DNA from: Macropodus opercularis
Taxonomy: Eukaryota > Chordata > Actinopteri > Anabantiformes > Osphronemidae
Assembly (NCBI GenBank): GCA_030770545.1
Contig: CM061106.1
Location: 3,560,001-3,624,000 of the forward strand
DNA length: 64,000 nucleotides
Direction: 5' to 3'
Shown here one piece after another: positions 44,291 through 55,260 of the stretch (positions are counted from its first letter, which is position 1; each line of letters opens with the position of its first letter). Position numbers and translations under genes: made by a program. The notes under the pieces are model-generated. The model was not told the origin of the DNA. It saw nothing but the letters and a program-made list of their open reading frames with translations, and searched no databases.

Positions 44291-45400
44291 TTAATTTCCC
44301 AGTATGATTAAGACAAATCTATTGTATAGTGTCTTTACTCCAATCACTGTGTGCATCTCCATAATTAAAAACACAGTGTTTGCCTTTTTCTGGCAGTCTA
44401 TGATCACAGTGCTTAGCAAACGCTGCCCCTCAGGTCGCTGCAGTGCAGAAATACCAGTTGTAATGAACTGACTTAGTTCCTCCTGTTTCTGTTCAGTGTC
44501 ATTTCATCCAGGAACAGCACTGGGAACTTTTAAGCACAGTAAAAACTGAACATTTCACTCACTCTAATGTAGAAACACACATCAAGTGTATTGCACAACA
44601 GTAGCATCTTTTTCAGTGCATCACCTCCGAGTCCCTCGTTTCTGGGAAAGTCTGTGTCAGGGTTGAGGCGGAGGAGAGTTCGGCCAATAGTCGAACCTCA
44701 GATTCAGGAGGAACGGCGGTGTGAGAATGGGCTCCTCCAGATCTGAGGCCATCGTCCCGACCGGAAACGGGCGGCTAGTTGTTGTTAGAGGACGCTTCCT
44801 GCTCCAAGTGCAGGAGTTAAGCATCTTTTGGTCTCGTTCACCAGCGAGAGAACGAGCGCGAGACTGACGGACGGTGAAGGAGGGGCTGAGCCAAACGGCA
44901 AAGCTCTCAGTTCACCCGTCGAGCTACGTTCCTTCTCTCTAAGGTCATGACCTTTGATTCATGACCAAAAGAACAGGCCGCGGCTTCTCCACGTGGAGGG
45001 GAGCGTTGGGGTTAGGGTAGAGTTGGGGTTTGCTGACGGCTCGGCATCAGGTTTGGATGCTTCCTGGATCCCTTCCAGGTCAGGGATTCCAGGAAAGACC
45101 CGCGGGAAGAGGCCTGTGATCCCCCCGGTGATCTGGGGGTGGCCAGCGAGTGGGACTGGGGTCAGGGCCACGGTGACCAATTGGAAAACTCGAACAACAC
45201 AAGCAACATCTAGGTGGGCCTCCGCCTCCCTGAGGGGGCCGACGGCTCTGCAGAGGTCAGGGGTAGGGGGTGAGGTGGGGGCGAGGTGAGGGCGAGGTGG
45301 GGGCGTGTGCTCCTGCTCCTCCTCTTCCTCCTCCTCCTCCTCCTCTCCTCATCTCTCTCATTGAGCTCTCCTCCTCCTCTGTCTCCCTCACTTTGTGCTC
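44291..45400. other. Intergenic region
   Basis: No recognised gene. GC-rich from about 44,640, leading into CT-rich sequence at 45,300. Frames here lack recognisable motifs. Confidence 0.4.
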
Positions 45401-45761
45401 TCCACCTCCCTCTCTCCCTCCCTTACAAAGAGAGAGAGGGAGGTGGAGAAGGAACAACCCCCTTCTCCTCCCCCTCCCTCACTTCGAGCTCTCCACCTCC
45501 CTCTCTCTCTCAATGTGAGGGAGGGAGAGAGGGAGGTGGAGAAGGAACAACCCCCTTCTCCTCCCCCTCCCTCACGTTGAGCTCTCCACCTCCCTCTCTC
45601 TTTCAATGTGAGGGACAGAGAGAGGGAGGTGGAGAAGGAACCACCCCTTCTCCTCCCCCTCCCTCACTTTAAGCTCTCCACCTCCCTCTCTCTCTCAATG
45701 TGAGGGAGGGAGAGAGGGAGGTGGAGAAGGAACAACCCCCTTCTCCTCCCCCTCCCTCACT
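45401..45761. repeat. Self-complementary minisatellite, left part
   Basis: Units of roughly 95 bp run CTCTCCACCTCCCTCTCTCT, CAATGTGAGG, GAGAGAGGGAGGTGGAGAAG, then GAACAACCCCCTTCTCCTCC. Within each unit CCACCTCCCTCTCTC pairs with GAGAGAGGGAGGTGG, and GAGAAGGAAC can pair with the following CCTTCTCCTCC, so each unit can fold as a hairpin. It continues at 47,557 after the piggyBac insertion. Confidence 0.85.
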
Positions 45762-47556
45762 TTAACACTAGAAGTCCCAGAGATGAGCCATTTGGCTTTT
45801 CTACCTATAAAACCCGCCGGCGAGCCGATCGGCTCGAAGGCTTTGGGCTAATACCCTTAATGAGCTGTGAACGATTGCTTTTGTTATGTAAAAGACGTGG
45901 GGCCATGCTGAGCCACCTCAAGGAAACTTGTGTTTCACTTTGCATCTTAGGGAGAAATCACCACATGCTTTTTTCCTTTGTTGCAAAGATTTATTGATAA
46001 AAATAGTACAAAATGAATTAAAGAAACCAACCATTTGTACACATATTTGTGAGTACATTCCAGCAATCACGCACAATCCTGGCACTGCCATTGTATCTCC
46101 CGTCTGCATTTACCACATGTGTATCTGTAGCAGTGAACATATCGCACAGTGACTGTTCTTGCAGTGGTGTTTGACCTGACACATGGCTCTTTTTCCAGGG
46201 CTTGGTGTGGAGGGTTGGGTCCAAAGCAATTGTTCTTTTCTTGCCTTCTTCGCACACATATGAGAGTTAGCCAACTCTCTTGCAAGCTCCACCAGGAAGT
46301 CCACCCGTCTTTCTGGTGCCTGCTTGATACAGCACATGTGCATTCAGTGCTGCCATGTCAATCATGTTATAGGACACGGCAACTGTCCAGCGCCGTGTCC
46401 CTGTGCGGACAGTGTACTCCCGCACCATCTGGTCCATCACATCCACGCCGCACTTTGTGGTGTTGTAAAGGGTGACAGTGTTTGGCTTCCTTTTGGTGGT
46501 ATTCTCAGTCTGAATCACGCTGTGCATGCTGCTAAGAATGTAGACGGTCTTCTTCCGTTTGGGCGCATACGCCGTCAGCGTAGTACGTAGTTTTCCGGCT
46601 AAGAAGTTTATGTGCAAGTGACAGCGATGTGAAGAAATTGTCCGTGGTAACATTTCTGCCCTTGTCAAGGAATGGTTCCATCAGCCTCATCACTACATTT
46701 TCAGTCAGTCTCTCTCCACTGGGACGACTAGGATCCTTGCCAAGATATGGGAGGACGTTACAAATGTACTTGGATTTTAGGTCGCAAGCCACCCAAAACT
46801 TGATCCCAAACTTGTCAGGTTTAGTTGCAATATACTGCAGGAAACAGCAGCGAGTCTTTGAAGGGAAAAGCCGTTCATCAACGGTGATATGTAGACCAGG
46901 GTTGTAGGACGTGATGCAATTGGTGACGAATGATTTATGTCACTCCACTCTGCTTTTTTGGTGTTTTCCACTTACTGGTTTCAAATGAAATAGGAAATAA
47001 TATGAAATGAAACCTAACCTGAAGACAGATCAGACTCTGAGTCTGAATCCGGCTGAAGTTCTATGTCTTCTCCATCTGAGTCGCAAGGGTTTACTTCACT
47101 CAGGTGCATTTCCAAGGCCTGCTGTGTGGTGAGTCTTCTCTGCCTTTTCTTTTCTTGGAGAGGAGGTTCGTACACCACAGAATTCTTGAGGGCACTGAAG
47201 TGATTTGATTGGGGTGAAAGGGAGACACGTCCCCACCTGTTCTTCATGCCACACTGTGCCATCTTTCACTGTCTCTGTCAGGTCAGTCCACAAACAGGCT
47301 CTTTTTTGGTTGAGGAGCAGCAAAGCGGGGGAAATCTGGTCAGACAAGTTCTCTGCTTTTAGCAGCCATCCCTCCCCCACGCATACAAACAAGCCACCAG
47401 CAACCATTCACTCACACCCCCCCAAACCCCCTGCAGATTGCTCAGGTAATGACCTTATTTACACATGAATTGATGCTAATGATAGCCAAAAGACTAGCCA
47501 GTTAGCATCCACTTGGCCAAAGGAGGGTTAGAAATCTCTGGGACTTCTAGTGTTAA
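45762..47556 (-). mobile_element. piggyBac-like transposon with intact TTAA ends
   Basis: Both ends are TTAA followed by an inverted terminal repeat: TTAACACTAGAAGTCCCAGA at 45,762, and TCTGGGACTTCTAGTGTTAA ending at 47,556. The flanks rejoin exactly to CACTTTAAGCTCTCC, a sequence present uninterrupted at 45,665-45,680, so the empty site is visible in the same minisatellite. The element is 1,795 bp. It encodes a broken transposase on the minus strand. Confidence 0.93.
46040..47262 (-). pseudogene. piggyBac (PGBD-type) transposase, broken
   Basis: PiggyBac transposases excise and insert at TTAA using an Asp triad. The N-terminal part (47,262-47,014) starts MAQCGMKNRWGRV and contains the acidic DSDGEDIELQPDSDSESD. 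The catalytic part follows in other frames: NPGLHITVDERLFPSKTRC, DKFGIKFWVACDLKSKYICN, LPYLGKDPSRPSGERLTENV, then EPFLDKGRNVTTDNFFTSLS. The middle part has KCGVDVMDQMVREYTVRTGT. A Cys/His-rich tail near 46,080-46,230 fits the C-terminal zinc-binding domain. DERLF and TTDNFF carry family Asp positions. Frame changes near 46,600 and 46,800 and a gap of coding sequence between about 46,940 and 47,014 make it inactive. Confidence 0.85.
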
Positions 47557-48030
47557 GCTCTCCACCTCCCTCTCTCTCTCAATGTGAGGGAGGGAGAGAG
47601 GGAGGTGGAGAAGGAACAACCCCCTTCTCCTCCCCCTCCCTTACTTTGAGCTCTCCACCTTCCTCTCTTCCTCCCTCACGTTAAGAGAGAGAGGGAGGTG
47701 GAGAAGGAACAACCCCTTCTCCTCCCCCTCCCTCACTTTGAGCTCTCCACCTCCCTCTCTCTTTCAATGTGAGGGAGAGAGAGAGGGAGGTGGAGAAGGA
47801 ACCACCCCTTCTCCTCCCCCTCCCTCACTTTGAGCTCTCCACCTCCCTCTCTCCCTCCCTCACATTGAGAGAGAGAGGGAGGTGGAGAAGGAACAACCCC
47901 CTTCTCCTCCCCCTCCCTCACTTTGAGCTCTCCACCTCCCTCTCTCCCTCCCTCACATTGAGAGAGAGAGGGAGGTGGAAAAGGAACAACCCCCTTCTCC
48001 TCCCCCTCCCTCACTTTGAGCTCTCCAGGT
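47557..48030. repeat. Self-complementary minisatellite, right part
   Basis: Continues the array at 45,401-45,761 with about five more units, again each with a CCACCTCCCTCTC / GAGAGAGGGAGGTGG inverted pair. Some units are flipped in the loop (CTCTCCCTCCCTCACATTGA against CTCTCTCAATGTGAGG), as if the hairpin loop had inverted. Confidence 0.85.
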
Positions 48031-48104
48031 GGAGCAACCCACCCTCTTTCTCCCTCATTGTAAATAGTTATAAATAGACCCCCCACATCAAGCTCCCTAC
48101 CTCT

Positions 48105-48355
48105 TTACTCCCCCTCCTGGACAATGAAGCCCCCCCCTCGACAATGAAGCCCCCCTCCTGGACAATGAAGCCCCCCCTCCTGGACAATGAAGCTCCCCTC
48201 CTGGACAATGAAGCTCCCCTCCTGGACAATGAAGCTCCCCCCTCCTGGACAATGAAGCCCCCCGACAATGAAGCCCCCCCCCCCTGCTGGACAATGAAGC
48301 TCCCCCCCTCCTAATGGACAATCACGCCCCCCTCCTGGACAATGACGCCCCCCCC
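48105..48355. repeat. C-rich minisatellite
   Basis: About ten copies of CCCCTCCTGGACAATGAAGC with variable C runs, a period of about 24-27 bp. No coding potential. A TATATAGTTAATAAAGTTAA lies just after it (48,359-48,379). Confidence 0.85.
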
Positions 48356-48379
48356 CCTGTATATAGTTAATAAAGTTAA

Positions 48380-49440
48380 GAGCATGACTGGCTTGTTTCC
48401 GTGGCTTCTTTCTTGTGGTGCAGCTTCAGCTCAGGCTCCAGGTGAAACACTAAGCAGAGCTTTAAGCAGAGCTGCTCTATGTTGGACTCTGCTCGTCTGC
48501 AGAGCTTAAAGTCAGACGCCTCTTGGTTGAAACAGAAACGTCTCTTCACAGCACACGGACTCTAACCCTGGGATGATCTTCCACAGTGTTTGTATTAACG
48601 CTTGGACTCTACAGATGAGCCTAAAGAAACAAATCTAAGGGTCGTGGTGGTTACAGTGGCCGACGGTTGTAATATTCATCGCTAATGACCGTTTGTGCCC
48701 CGACTCCATCTTAACATGACAAGACTGGTGTAACGATATGTTGGCGACAAACAAAAAAATGACAAAACAAATAAGAGCAAAGACTTTTACTGAACAAATG
48801 GTTTCAACTTTTTTTGCCAAGACTAAAATACAAGGAAGCTTCAGATCCAAAAATATGGTTTCACAGGAATCTGATTCCTGCTCCATCACACATCCTGTAA
48901 ACACAAGGAGAGATGTATTTTATCATCGTCGTCATAGCAACCCTAGATCCTCTCCCACTGAATCGTTGTCGTTGCGTTTATGGTTACTGTGCGTGTCTCG
49001 TGACTGTTAGTGTTGTAGCTTTTGTTACTTCAATGATTCTGCATTACAGGGTATTTATATATTATATAAAAAAATATATAATATATATTTTTACAGGCAG
49101 ATTGTCTGCACAGATCTTTTCAGCATCCTTTTACATTCCCTTGACTTAGTGGGACTTAAATATGTTGAAATGACACTTTCGCTCATTGGGCCAAGGGTGA
49201 GGTGCATCCTGAACGGGTCCTTGGTCTGTCTCTAAGACATTCACACCTACCTTTAGAGTCCCCCCCGTGTTCCTCTTGTCATTGTCAAGTCATTGCTGCT
49301 GAGCTTTAAAGGGACACTAGGCTTAACACAGCTATGACTCTTAGTCAGCCTGGCTACAGAGCTGAAAGAAACCTGGGGTTGTTTTGATTTTCCTCAATTA
49401 ATGATGTATAATATGAGCTTCTAGCAGCACAAAGTGCTTT
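48380..49440. other. Intergenic region
   Basis: AT-rich, with a TATATA run at 49,060-49,095. No gene or known repeat recognised. Confidence 0.4.
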
Positions 49441-50230
49441 TTATGTAGTATTAAACTGTCTTTCCATGCTGGGCAGGATTCACCTCATTGTCTTTCTAGT
49501 TTCCGGGTCCTGTGCTTAAGGCTGCGGATCTGAGTTGGACCATGGAGCCAACTTGCTCTGATTCACTGGCTTCTCCTTAAATCTGACAACAGCATCATCA
49601 GATAAACATCTGCTGTAGTAGAACTTCTTTCCAGCTGTTGTCAGGTGTGTTATGGTCAATTCAACAGTTAGTGAGAAATGGTCAGATAACAGAGGGTTTG
49701 GGGGAGAACTGCAGTGTTGAGACAGTTACTGTCAACATCTACATGAATGTTAAAGTCGCCCACTACAATCACTTTATCTGTGCTGAGGACTAAGTCACAT
49801 AAAAGCTCTGAACATTCAGTGCAGAACTCTGAATATGGACCAGGAGGACGGTAGACGAAGCAGAACACAACTGGTTTCTGGGTTTTACAGGCTCAGAGTG
49901 AGGCTCTAATGAATTAGAGCTGTTTAGGTCTAGGAGTCATTAATAGATCTGAGCTATAGATGCTGCTGCTCCTCCACCTTTACCTGAGCTTCTAGGAACA
50001 TGATGGTTGATGTGACTGGTTGGAGTCGACTCATTCAGACAAACGTATTCATCCTGCTGCAGCCAGGTTTCAATGAGATTGAATAAATCTATGTGATGGT
50101 TATTGATCAAGTCATTTATTAACAGACATCTGATATTTAAGAGAGCACATTTAATTCTTTTATTGTTACTTTGTTCTGTCTTGATGTTTATTAAATTCCT
50201 GTGAATCGCTCTGTCGTTGTCAGAGATGTT
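49441..50230 (-). mobile_element. LINE 5' endonuclease fragment
   Basis: The minus strand reads YRPPGPYSEFCTECSELLCD and VIVVGDFNIHVDVDSN (49,668-49,868). The GDFNIH motif belongs to the apurinic-type endonuclease of non-LTR retrotransposons of the fish L2/Rex type. Upstream frames (to about 50,180) hold further broken pieces. No RT is present. It could be the same family as the 3' fragment at 14,110-14,930. Confidence 0.7.
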
Positions 50231-50813
50231 CCAACTAAGATGGATTCAGTCAAACACAGAGTAAGGTTCAAATAACTAAACATGAATTTATTCTCAGTGG
50301 TGAGATGAGAAATATGCAAAGGCAGGCAAACGAATCACATCATTTTAAGGACTTGATCTGTGTTGATAAGAACATGAGCCCAACTAGGCTAAGTAACATA
50401 GTATTTCTAAAAGCAGCTCTGTTCACTCCCTGAGTCATTACATCACAGTGGGGGTAGAGACTTGAAGAAAATGGGTCCCACACATCAGGCACACGTTTCC
50501 CAGCATGGAGCTGCTGAGGAGACCAACTTATCTTCACAAGTTTTGTTAGATACAAAGCAACAACCCAAAACCAAATGAGCTAAATAATGACACATTTCTG
50601 GAAACCTGTTGAATTATCAGCGTGCGCATGATGTACCCACAATAGGCCAGACCTGGTGAGGTCAAAGGGTCACCAAAGGTACGTGAAGGCTTTTCTGTCA
50701 AGTCTATATTCTACATGTTCATCTGTCAGATGAATATAAGTCCTCAGATGTAACTACCTGGAAATAAAAGCCGAAATGTCGGTGGCGCTTCTTCCAGGTG
50801 AGGTTGTCTGAGA

Positions 50814-50897
50814 GTTGAATCACGGTAACTGGACGTCTTCCTTTGCAGCAGATCTACGACTACTGCAAAGGAAGACGTCCAGTCGTCATGATTCAAC
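50814..50897. repeat. Foldback inverted repeat
   Basis: 35-nt arms at 50,814-50,848 and 50,863-50,897, with about 31 matching pairs and a 14-nt loop. The core ACTGGACGTCTTCCTTTGCA is perfectly mirrored. It could be a short foldback element or a transposon end. Confidence 0.75.
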
Positions 50898-51018
50898 TTT
50901 CACACAGGAGCTGAAACCTTGCAAATTTAAAGGACAGTTCTACACAGGACAGTGCTCTGAAATAAAAATCTATAGATAACATGTTTAGCACTTCCCATCA
51001 ACATGTTCTGAAGCTGTT

Positions 51019-51080
51019 TAAGTTACAGTAGGTTAAGTTACAGTAGGTTAAGTTACAGTAGCTTAAGTTAAGTGACAGTA
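51019..51080. repeat. 15-bp tandem repeat
   Basis: About four copies of TTAAGTTACAGTAGG, the last degraded. Confidence 0.8.
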
Positions 51081-51731
51081 GGGTGGCAAACGGAGGCCAG
51101 TCGTGAATAGCTGGAACAGACTTTCAGCCAATCAAATTGCAGCATTTCTCCCTCTCTCCAGGGTCCTGAACTGCTCCCTGAATCCCTGTCCGAATCCCAG
51201 TCAAGGCAAAGTTTGTGTAACATGATAATGGATGAGTTCTAATGTTTTAACAGCTTACTTGGTGTAAATTTACACAAAATGTGATTGTTTGACCTTTTTT
51301 ATGATTAGTAGTAGTACTATTAGCTTGTATAAAGACACTGTTAACACCGTTAAGCAGCGCAGCAGGCTGATGAGTGAGTCTGTGGCTTCAGCTGAACGTG
51401 ATTGTGCAGCTCATATCAACTGATGGTCTGACCAGCTCTACTCAGATGCAAGTTTCACTTCCTGCCTCACAGCTAACTACAAACACACTCAGAGGCGTTT
51501 TGACGCTGCAGCTGTGTTGTTGGTTCTCTGTTGAAGCGCTGCTGTTCCCTGTAGATGTCAGGGCTCCTGCCTCTCATCACCGGACTCACCTGCTCGTCAC
51601 CTGCTGGGATGTGAAGGTCGACTGAAGTCAAGTCGAGGTTTACTCCTCCCACAGCAAACAAACGATTCATGAGCATTTATTCAGTCGTGTTTATTTAATA
51701 GACGTCATGTCAACACTACACACGTTTGTCA
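51081..51731. other. 3' flank of the C-type lectin gene
   Basis: No gene or known repeat recognised. AT-rich, with no convincing poly(A) signal assigned. Confidence 0.4.
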
Positions 51732-54231
51732 TCAGGTAACAATGTCAATCGGCTTCTCACACATCCAGTTTCTGGTAGATGTGTAATCACTTCTTGTCCA
51801 TCTCCCATCTCCATCACAGTAAACTGCATCATAGGAGCTTGGGGAACCTTCAATTTTTCTAGTCAAACTGAACCTGTGGGACAAATAAACGGTTTTAAAT
51901 CCTGCATATTTACACATCGTCTCTTGAAATGTTTTCATTTATCCTGTTTATGAACCTTGAGCTGAAAAGCGTCATGAGAATAAAAATAACGACAACAAGC
52001 GAAAATGACAAAGAAATAAAAGTGTCTCACGTCTGTGTCACTGCTGATCCGTCCACCCAGGTCCACTGATACTTATTTCCTGGTTGGGTCCGTTCTTCCT
52101 TCAGACCGATCCAGAACTGTTCATTCACACTCCGGCTGGTGACAAAGTCCTAAGAGAGGACAAGAGACGATGATCGATTCTAAATTCACATGGAAAAACA
52201 CAGCAACACACAGTAAAACACAGCAACACACAGTAAAACACAGCAACACACAGAAAAACACAGCAACACACAGTAAAACACAGCAACACACAGAAAAACA
52301 CAGCAACACACAGTAAAACACAGCAACACACAGTAAAACACAGCAACACACAGAAAAACACAGCAACACACAGTAAACCACAGCAACACACTCACCTGCT
52401 CCTCTCGGCTGCTGATCACCACCAGGTCGGATCCTCGGTTCTGACAATCTATCCTGCTCTCAGTCCAACTTTTCTTCTCAGAGGACTTTAAATAAAAACT
52501 TGACCCAAACCTCATCCATCCTCCAGGACAAAACTTTGCTTCTGTAAACAGTTTCAGACAGTTTCCATCGTATATTTTTACATTTGCATATTTATGGTCG
52601 TTACATTAGTTCATTATTCATCATTAGTTACAGCAGGAATCTCCACCTAAAACATCTCCACACTTGTTAAATGTTGATTTAAATCTTCTCACCATTGATC
52701 TGATGCTTCAGCTTCTTCACTTCATCCAGTAACTCGCTGTGGTTTTCACTCAGAGCTTTGTAACTGACCAGTAACTCGCTGTGGTTTTCACTCAGCGTTT
52801 TGTAACTGACCAGTAACTCGCTGTAGTTGTTGGACCTGCTCCGCAGTTGCTCATTCTCCAAAGTCACTGAAACATCTGCTCAGAAACAAAATGAAGAAGC
52901 AGAAACGTCTCATCATCGTTACAGGAGTGAAGCACAGTTGAGTCCAGTTCAAGCACAGCAGGGTTTGAGTGACAGCTGAGTTCACCAGAGGTCAAACCCT
53001 CTTCATGCAAACACACTGGAATCACTTCTGTCCAGATCAGAGTCGGCCAGAAGACGAGGCGTCACCTCCAGGGACTGAGAGGCTTCACCTGCTGGAGATC
53101 AGCTGTTACTGCCACTGTCTGTCCTCTGGACAAACTCACCACCAGAAACATCACATGGATCTGAGACTGAAGCTCATGGTCTGACTCTACAGCCTTAATA
53201 AAAGCTGACTTTCAGTCTGTCTGACACATGACGTGGACTGATCACTGTTAGTTTGTTTCTGTTTTACTTTGAAAGTCCACCGTCTGAGGCAGGAAGCTAC
53301 ACTACAGATACTTTACACCCTGGACCGGCCTCAGTCACATCTGTCAGACCCGTCTTCCTCTTCTAAATGAACACAGCAGGAAAAAGCAGATGACGTGTTT
53401 GTCACAGGAAGAGAGATGTGTGAATTTCTAGATATTTATAGTTTCTCTGTTTCTGAGCAACAAACAAACTCTGGTTTGTCTTTTCTTTGTTTGTGTCTGA
53501 ACTGAACCAAGTTCTGTTACATCAGTGTTGAGCCTTCAGAACCGTTTAGCCAGACTGGGCCACGTTCATCTGTTGCTCTGCAGCGGTTCTGATGCAACCA
53601 GAGCAGACGCTTGGTTCACACTCTCTCAGAGTCAAAGAGTCCTAACGGACACGTTGTTGACTGGGTCCCAGCCTGAAGCTCGGCCCGGTCCTGGAGTTCT
53701 GAGGTGAGCACTTAGACTTTAGGTCAGAGCTGCTCATCTGGTCTCAACTTTCACAAAGCCATCACGTTAGTTAGTCTGAGCTGTGGAACCTTACGTCGTA
53801 CTGACAGGACGATGATCCCCAACAGCAGCAGCAGACACAGAGCTCCCAGACACACGGCTGCTCTCAGAGACGGTTTGTGGACCGGAGGACGGTTCTGAGT
53901 GTCTGGTCCTGCAGAGGGAGCAGGAGCAAACGTGGTGGTATCGCTTTCCATCAGGTCTGTAGATGCTCATAGAGGAGAGTTCAGCTTTAAAGGCTCAGTC
54001 ACAGGACTCCTGCTTCCTGCTGGACTAACGGACTGGAGGCTAAACTAAGTGGTGTTTGGTGAGACCGTTCTCACCTGACTGAGGAGGCTGTGAACGCGTC
54101 TGGTCCTCTGCGACGTCTGCGACGCTCTGGTTGATTTCCACCTCAGCTTCCTTCCACTCTCCTCCATCTTCCACCTGCCTGTTGTGTCTCAGTTTCCTGC
54201 AATGATCCGGTTTGGCATAAATGTCTGACAT
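51732..54231 (-). CDS. Type II membrane C-type lectin-like receptor
   Basis: A six-exon gene: 54,075-54,231; 53,795-53,956; 52,693-52,875; 52,396-52,541; 52,031-52,149; 51,732-51,873. It totals 909 nt (302 residues), all GT-AG and in phase. Exon 1 is the cytoplasmic tail, starting MSDIYAKPDHCRKLRH as in many fish CD209/NKR-like lectins. Exon 2 holds the membrane anchor AAVCLGALCLLLLLGIIVL. Exon 3 is a coiled-coil neck with three repeats around YSELLVSYKTLSENHSE. Exons 4-6 form the lectin domain (FCPGGWMRFGSSFYL, FWIGLKEERTQPGNKYQW, WTWVDGS, AVYCDGDGRW, WMCEK). The EPN/QPD sugar loop is replaced by QPG and the WND motif is absent, so calcium-dependent sugar binding is unlikely. A cell-surface immune receptor role is inferred from the family. 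Confidence 0.88.
52191..52391. repeat. 20-bp minisatellite in lectin intron 4
   Basis: About ten copies of CAGCAACACACAGTAAAACA, alternating AGTAAAA and AGAAAAA variants. Cys-rich minus-strand frames across it are artefacts of the repeat. Confidence 0.9.
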
Positions 54232-54869
54232 GTTGACAGCAGCTGCTTCACTTCCTGATACTGACGATCTGCTGCAGTTACCAACGGAAGAGGATGAGCT
54301 GCTTCAAAGGAGACGGAAGGAAATATCAGAGACAAACCTGCTTCTGTTTCATCATCCAAACCTGTAACTGCTGTGGTTTTATTGACATTTTATCTAATGA
54401 CTGGATCAAACTGTCAACACGTGACTGAAACTTGAAATTCGCCCACAGACACACACTGACCCACAAACAGAGCATCAGGAAGGTTCATTCAGCAGGAAGT
54501 TATTCTACGTTTTATGAAGTTTAACTCTGTGGATGTTATTACTGCACTTACACAGTATGAACAGGTTAAAGTGAATCCACTCGAACCATTTGAGCCTCAG
54601 CTCATATCACTGAAGACTGATGGAGGATTAAAATGTGAGTTTTTAGGGTCAAACAGAGAACCAGGTTCATCAGCGACTGGTTTCCTGGTTTATGTCTGCG
54701 TATGAATTCATATGGTTGTTAATCTGAACTAAACCCTAATTTCAGCTTCTTCCACATCCCGATGAACCAGTTCACTGTGAAACGCTTAAAGCAGCTCAGG
54801 ATGTAAAAGCATAACTCAGAGTCAGAGCGATGATGACGGAGTTGTTTCAGGTAACGCCTGTTGCTCTAC
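54232..54869. other. Upstream flank of the C-type lectin gene
   Basis: Presumed promoter side of the lectin gene. No clear TATA box or known element identified. Confidence 0.35.
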
Positions 54870-55260
54870 AACCCGGATTCCAGAAGAGTTAGGACGCTTT
54901 TGAAATTTGAATCAAATGAAAGCGAAAACACTTTCAAATCACACAAACCAATATTTTATTCACGCTAGAACCTAGGTAACGTAACAAATATTCAACTGGG
55001 ACATCTGACACTTTCATCCAGTGAATAGGCTTATTTCAAATGTGATGCCTGCTACAGGTCTCTAAATAGTTGGGACATGTTTACGGTGCAGCATCTCCTC
55101 TTCTTTGCTAAACGTCTGAAGGCGTCTGGGTATCGAGTTATGACTTCCTGAGTTATTCACACTGGCTGAATCCCGTCCTCTGATCACAAAGGGCATCCTC
55201 AGCCCAACGCTTCCCGTGAAACCCAACAAGACAACAAACCACCTCACAACAACCGGCCTG
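54870..55260. mobile_element. Non-autonomous DNA-transposon-like repeat
   Basis: Begins CAACCCGGATTCCAGAAGAG and continues with ACCAATATTTTATTCACGCTAG and AAATAGTTGGGACATG. The phrase 'CAACCCGGATTCCAG...TTGGGAC' is a familiar teleost dispersed repeat. The far end could not be located. No transposase frame is present. Confidence 0.45.

Noticed and set aside
45918..46907. Plus-strand frames inside the piggyBac element
   Set aside because: They are shadows of the minus-strand transposase.
52121..52515. Cys/Val-rich frame (repeated VAVFYCVLLCF-type)
   Set aside because: It arises from the 20-bp minisatellite in intron 4 of the lectin gene.
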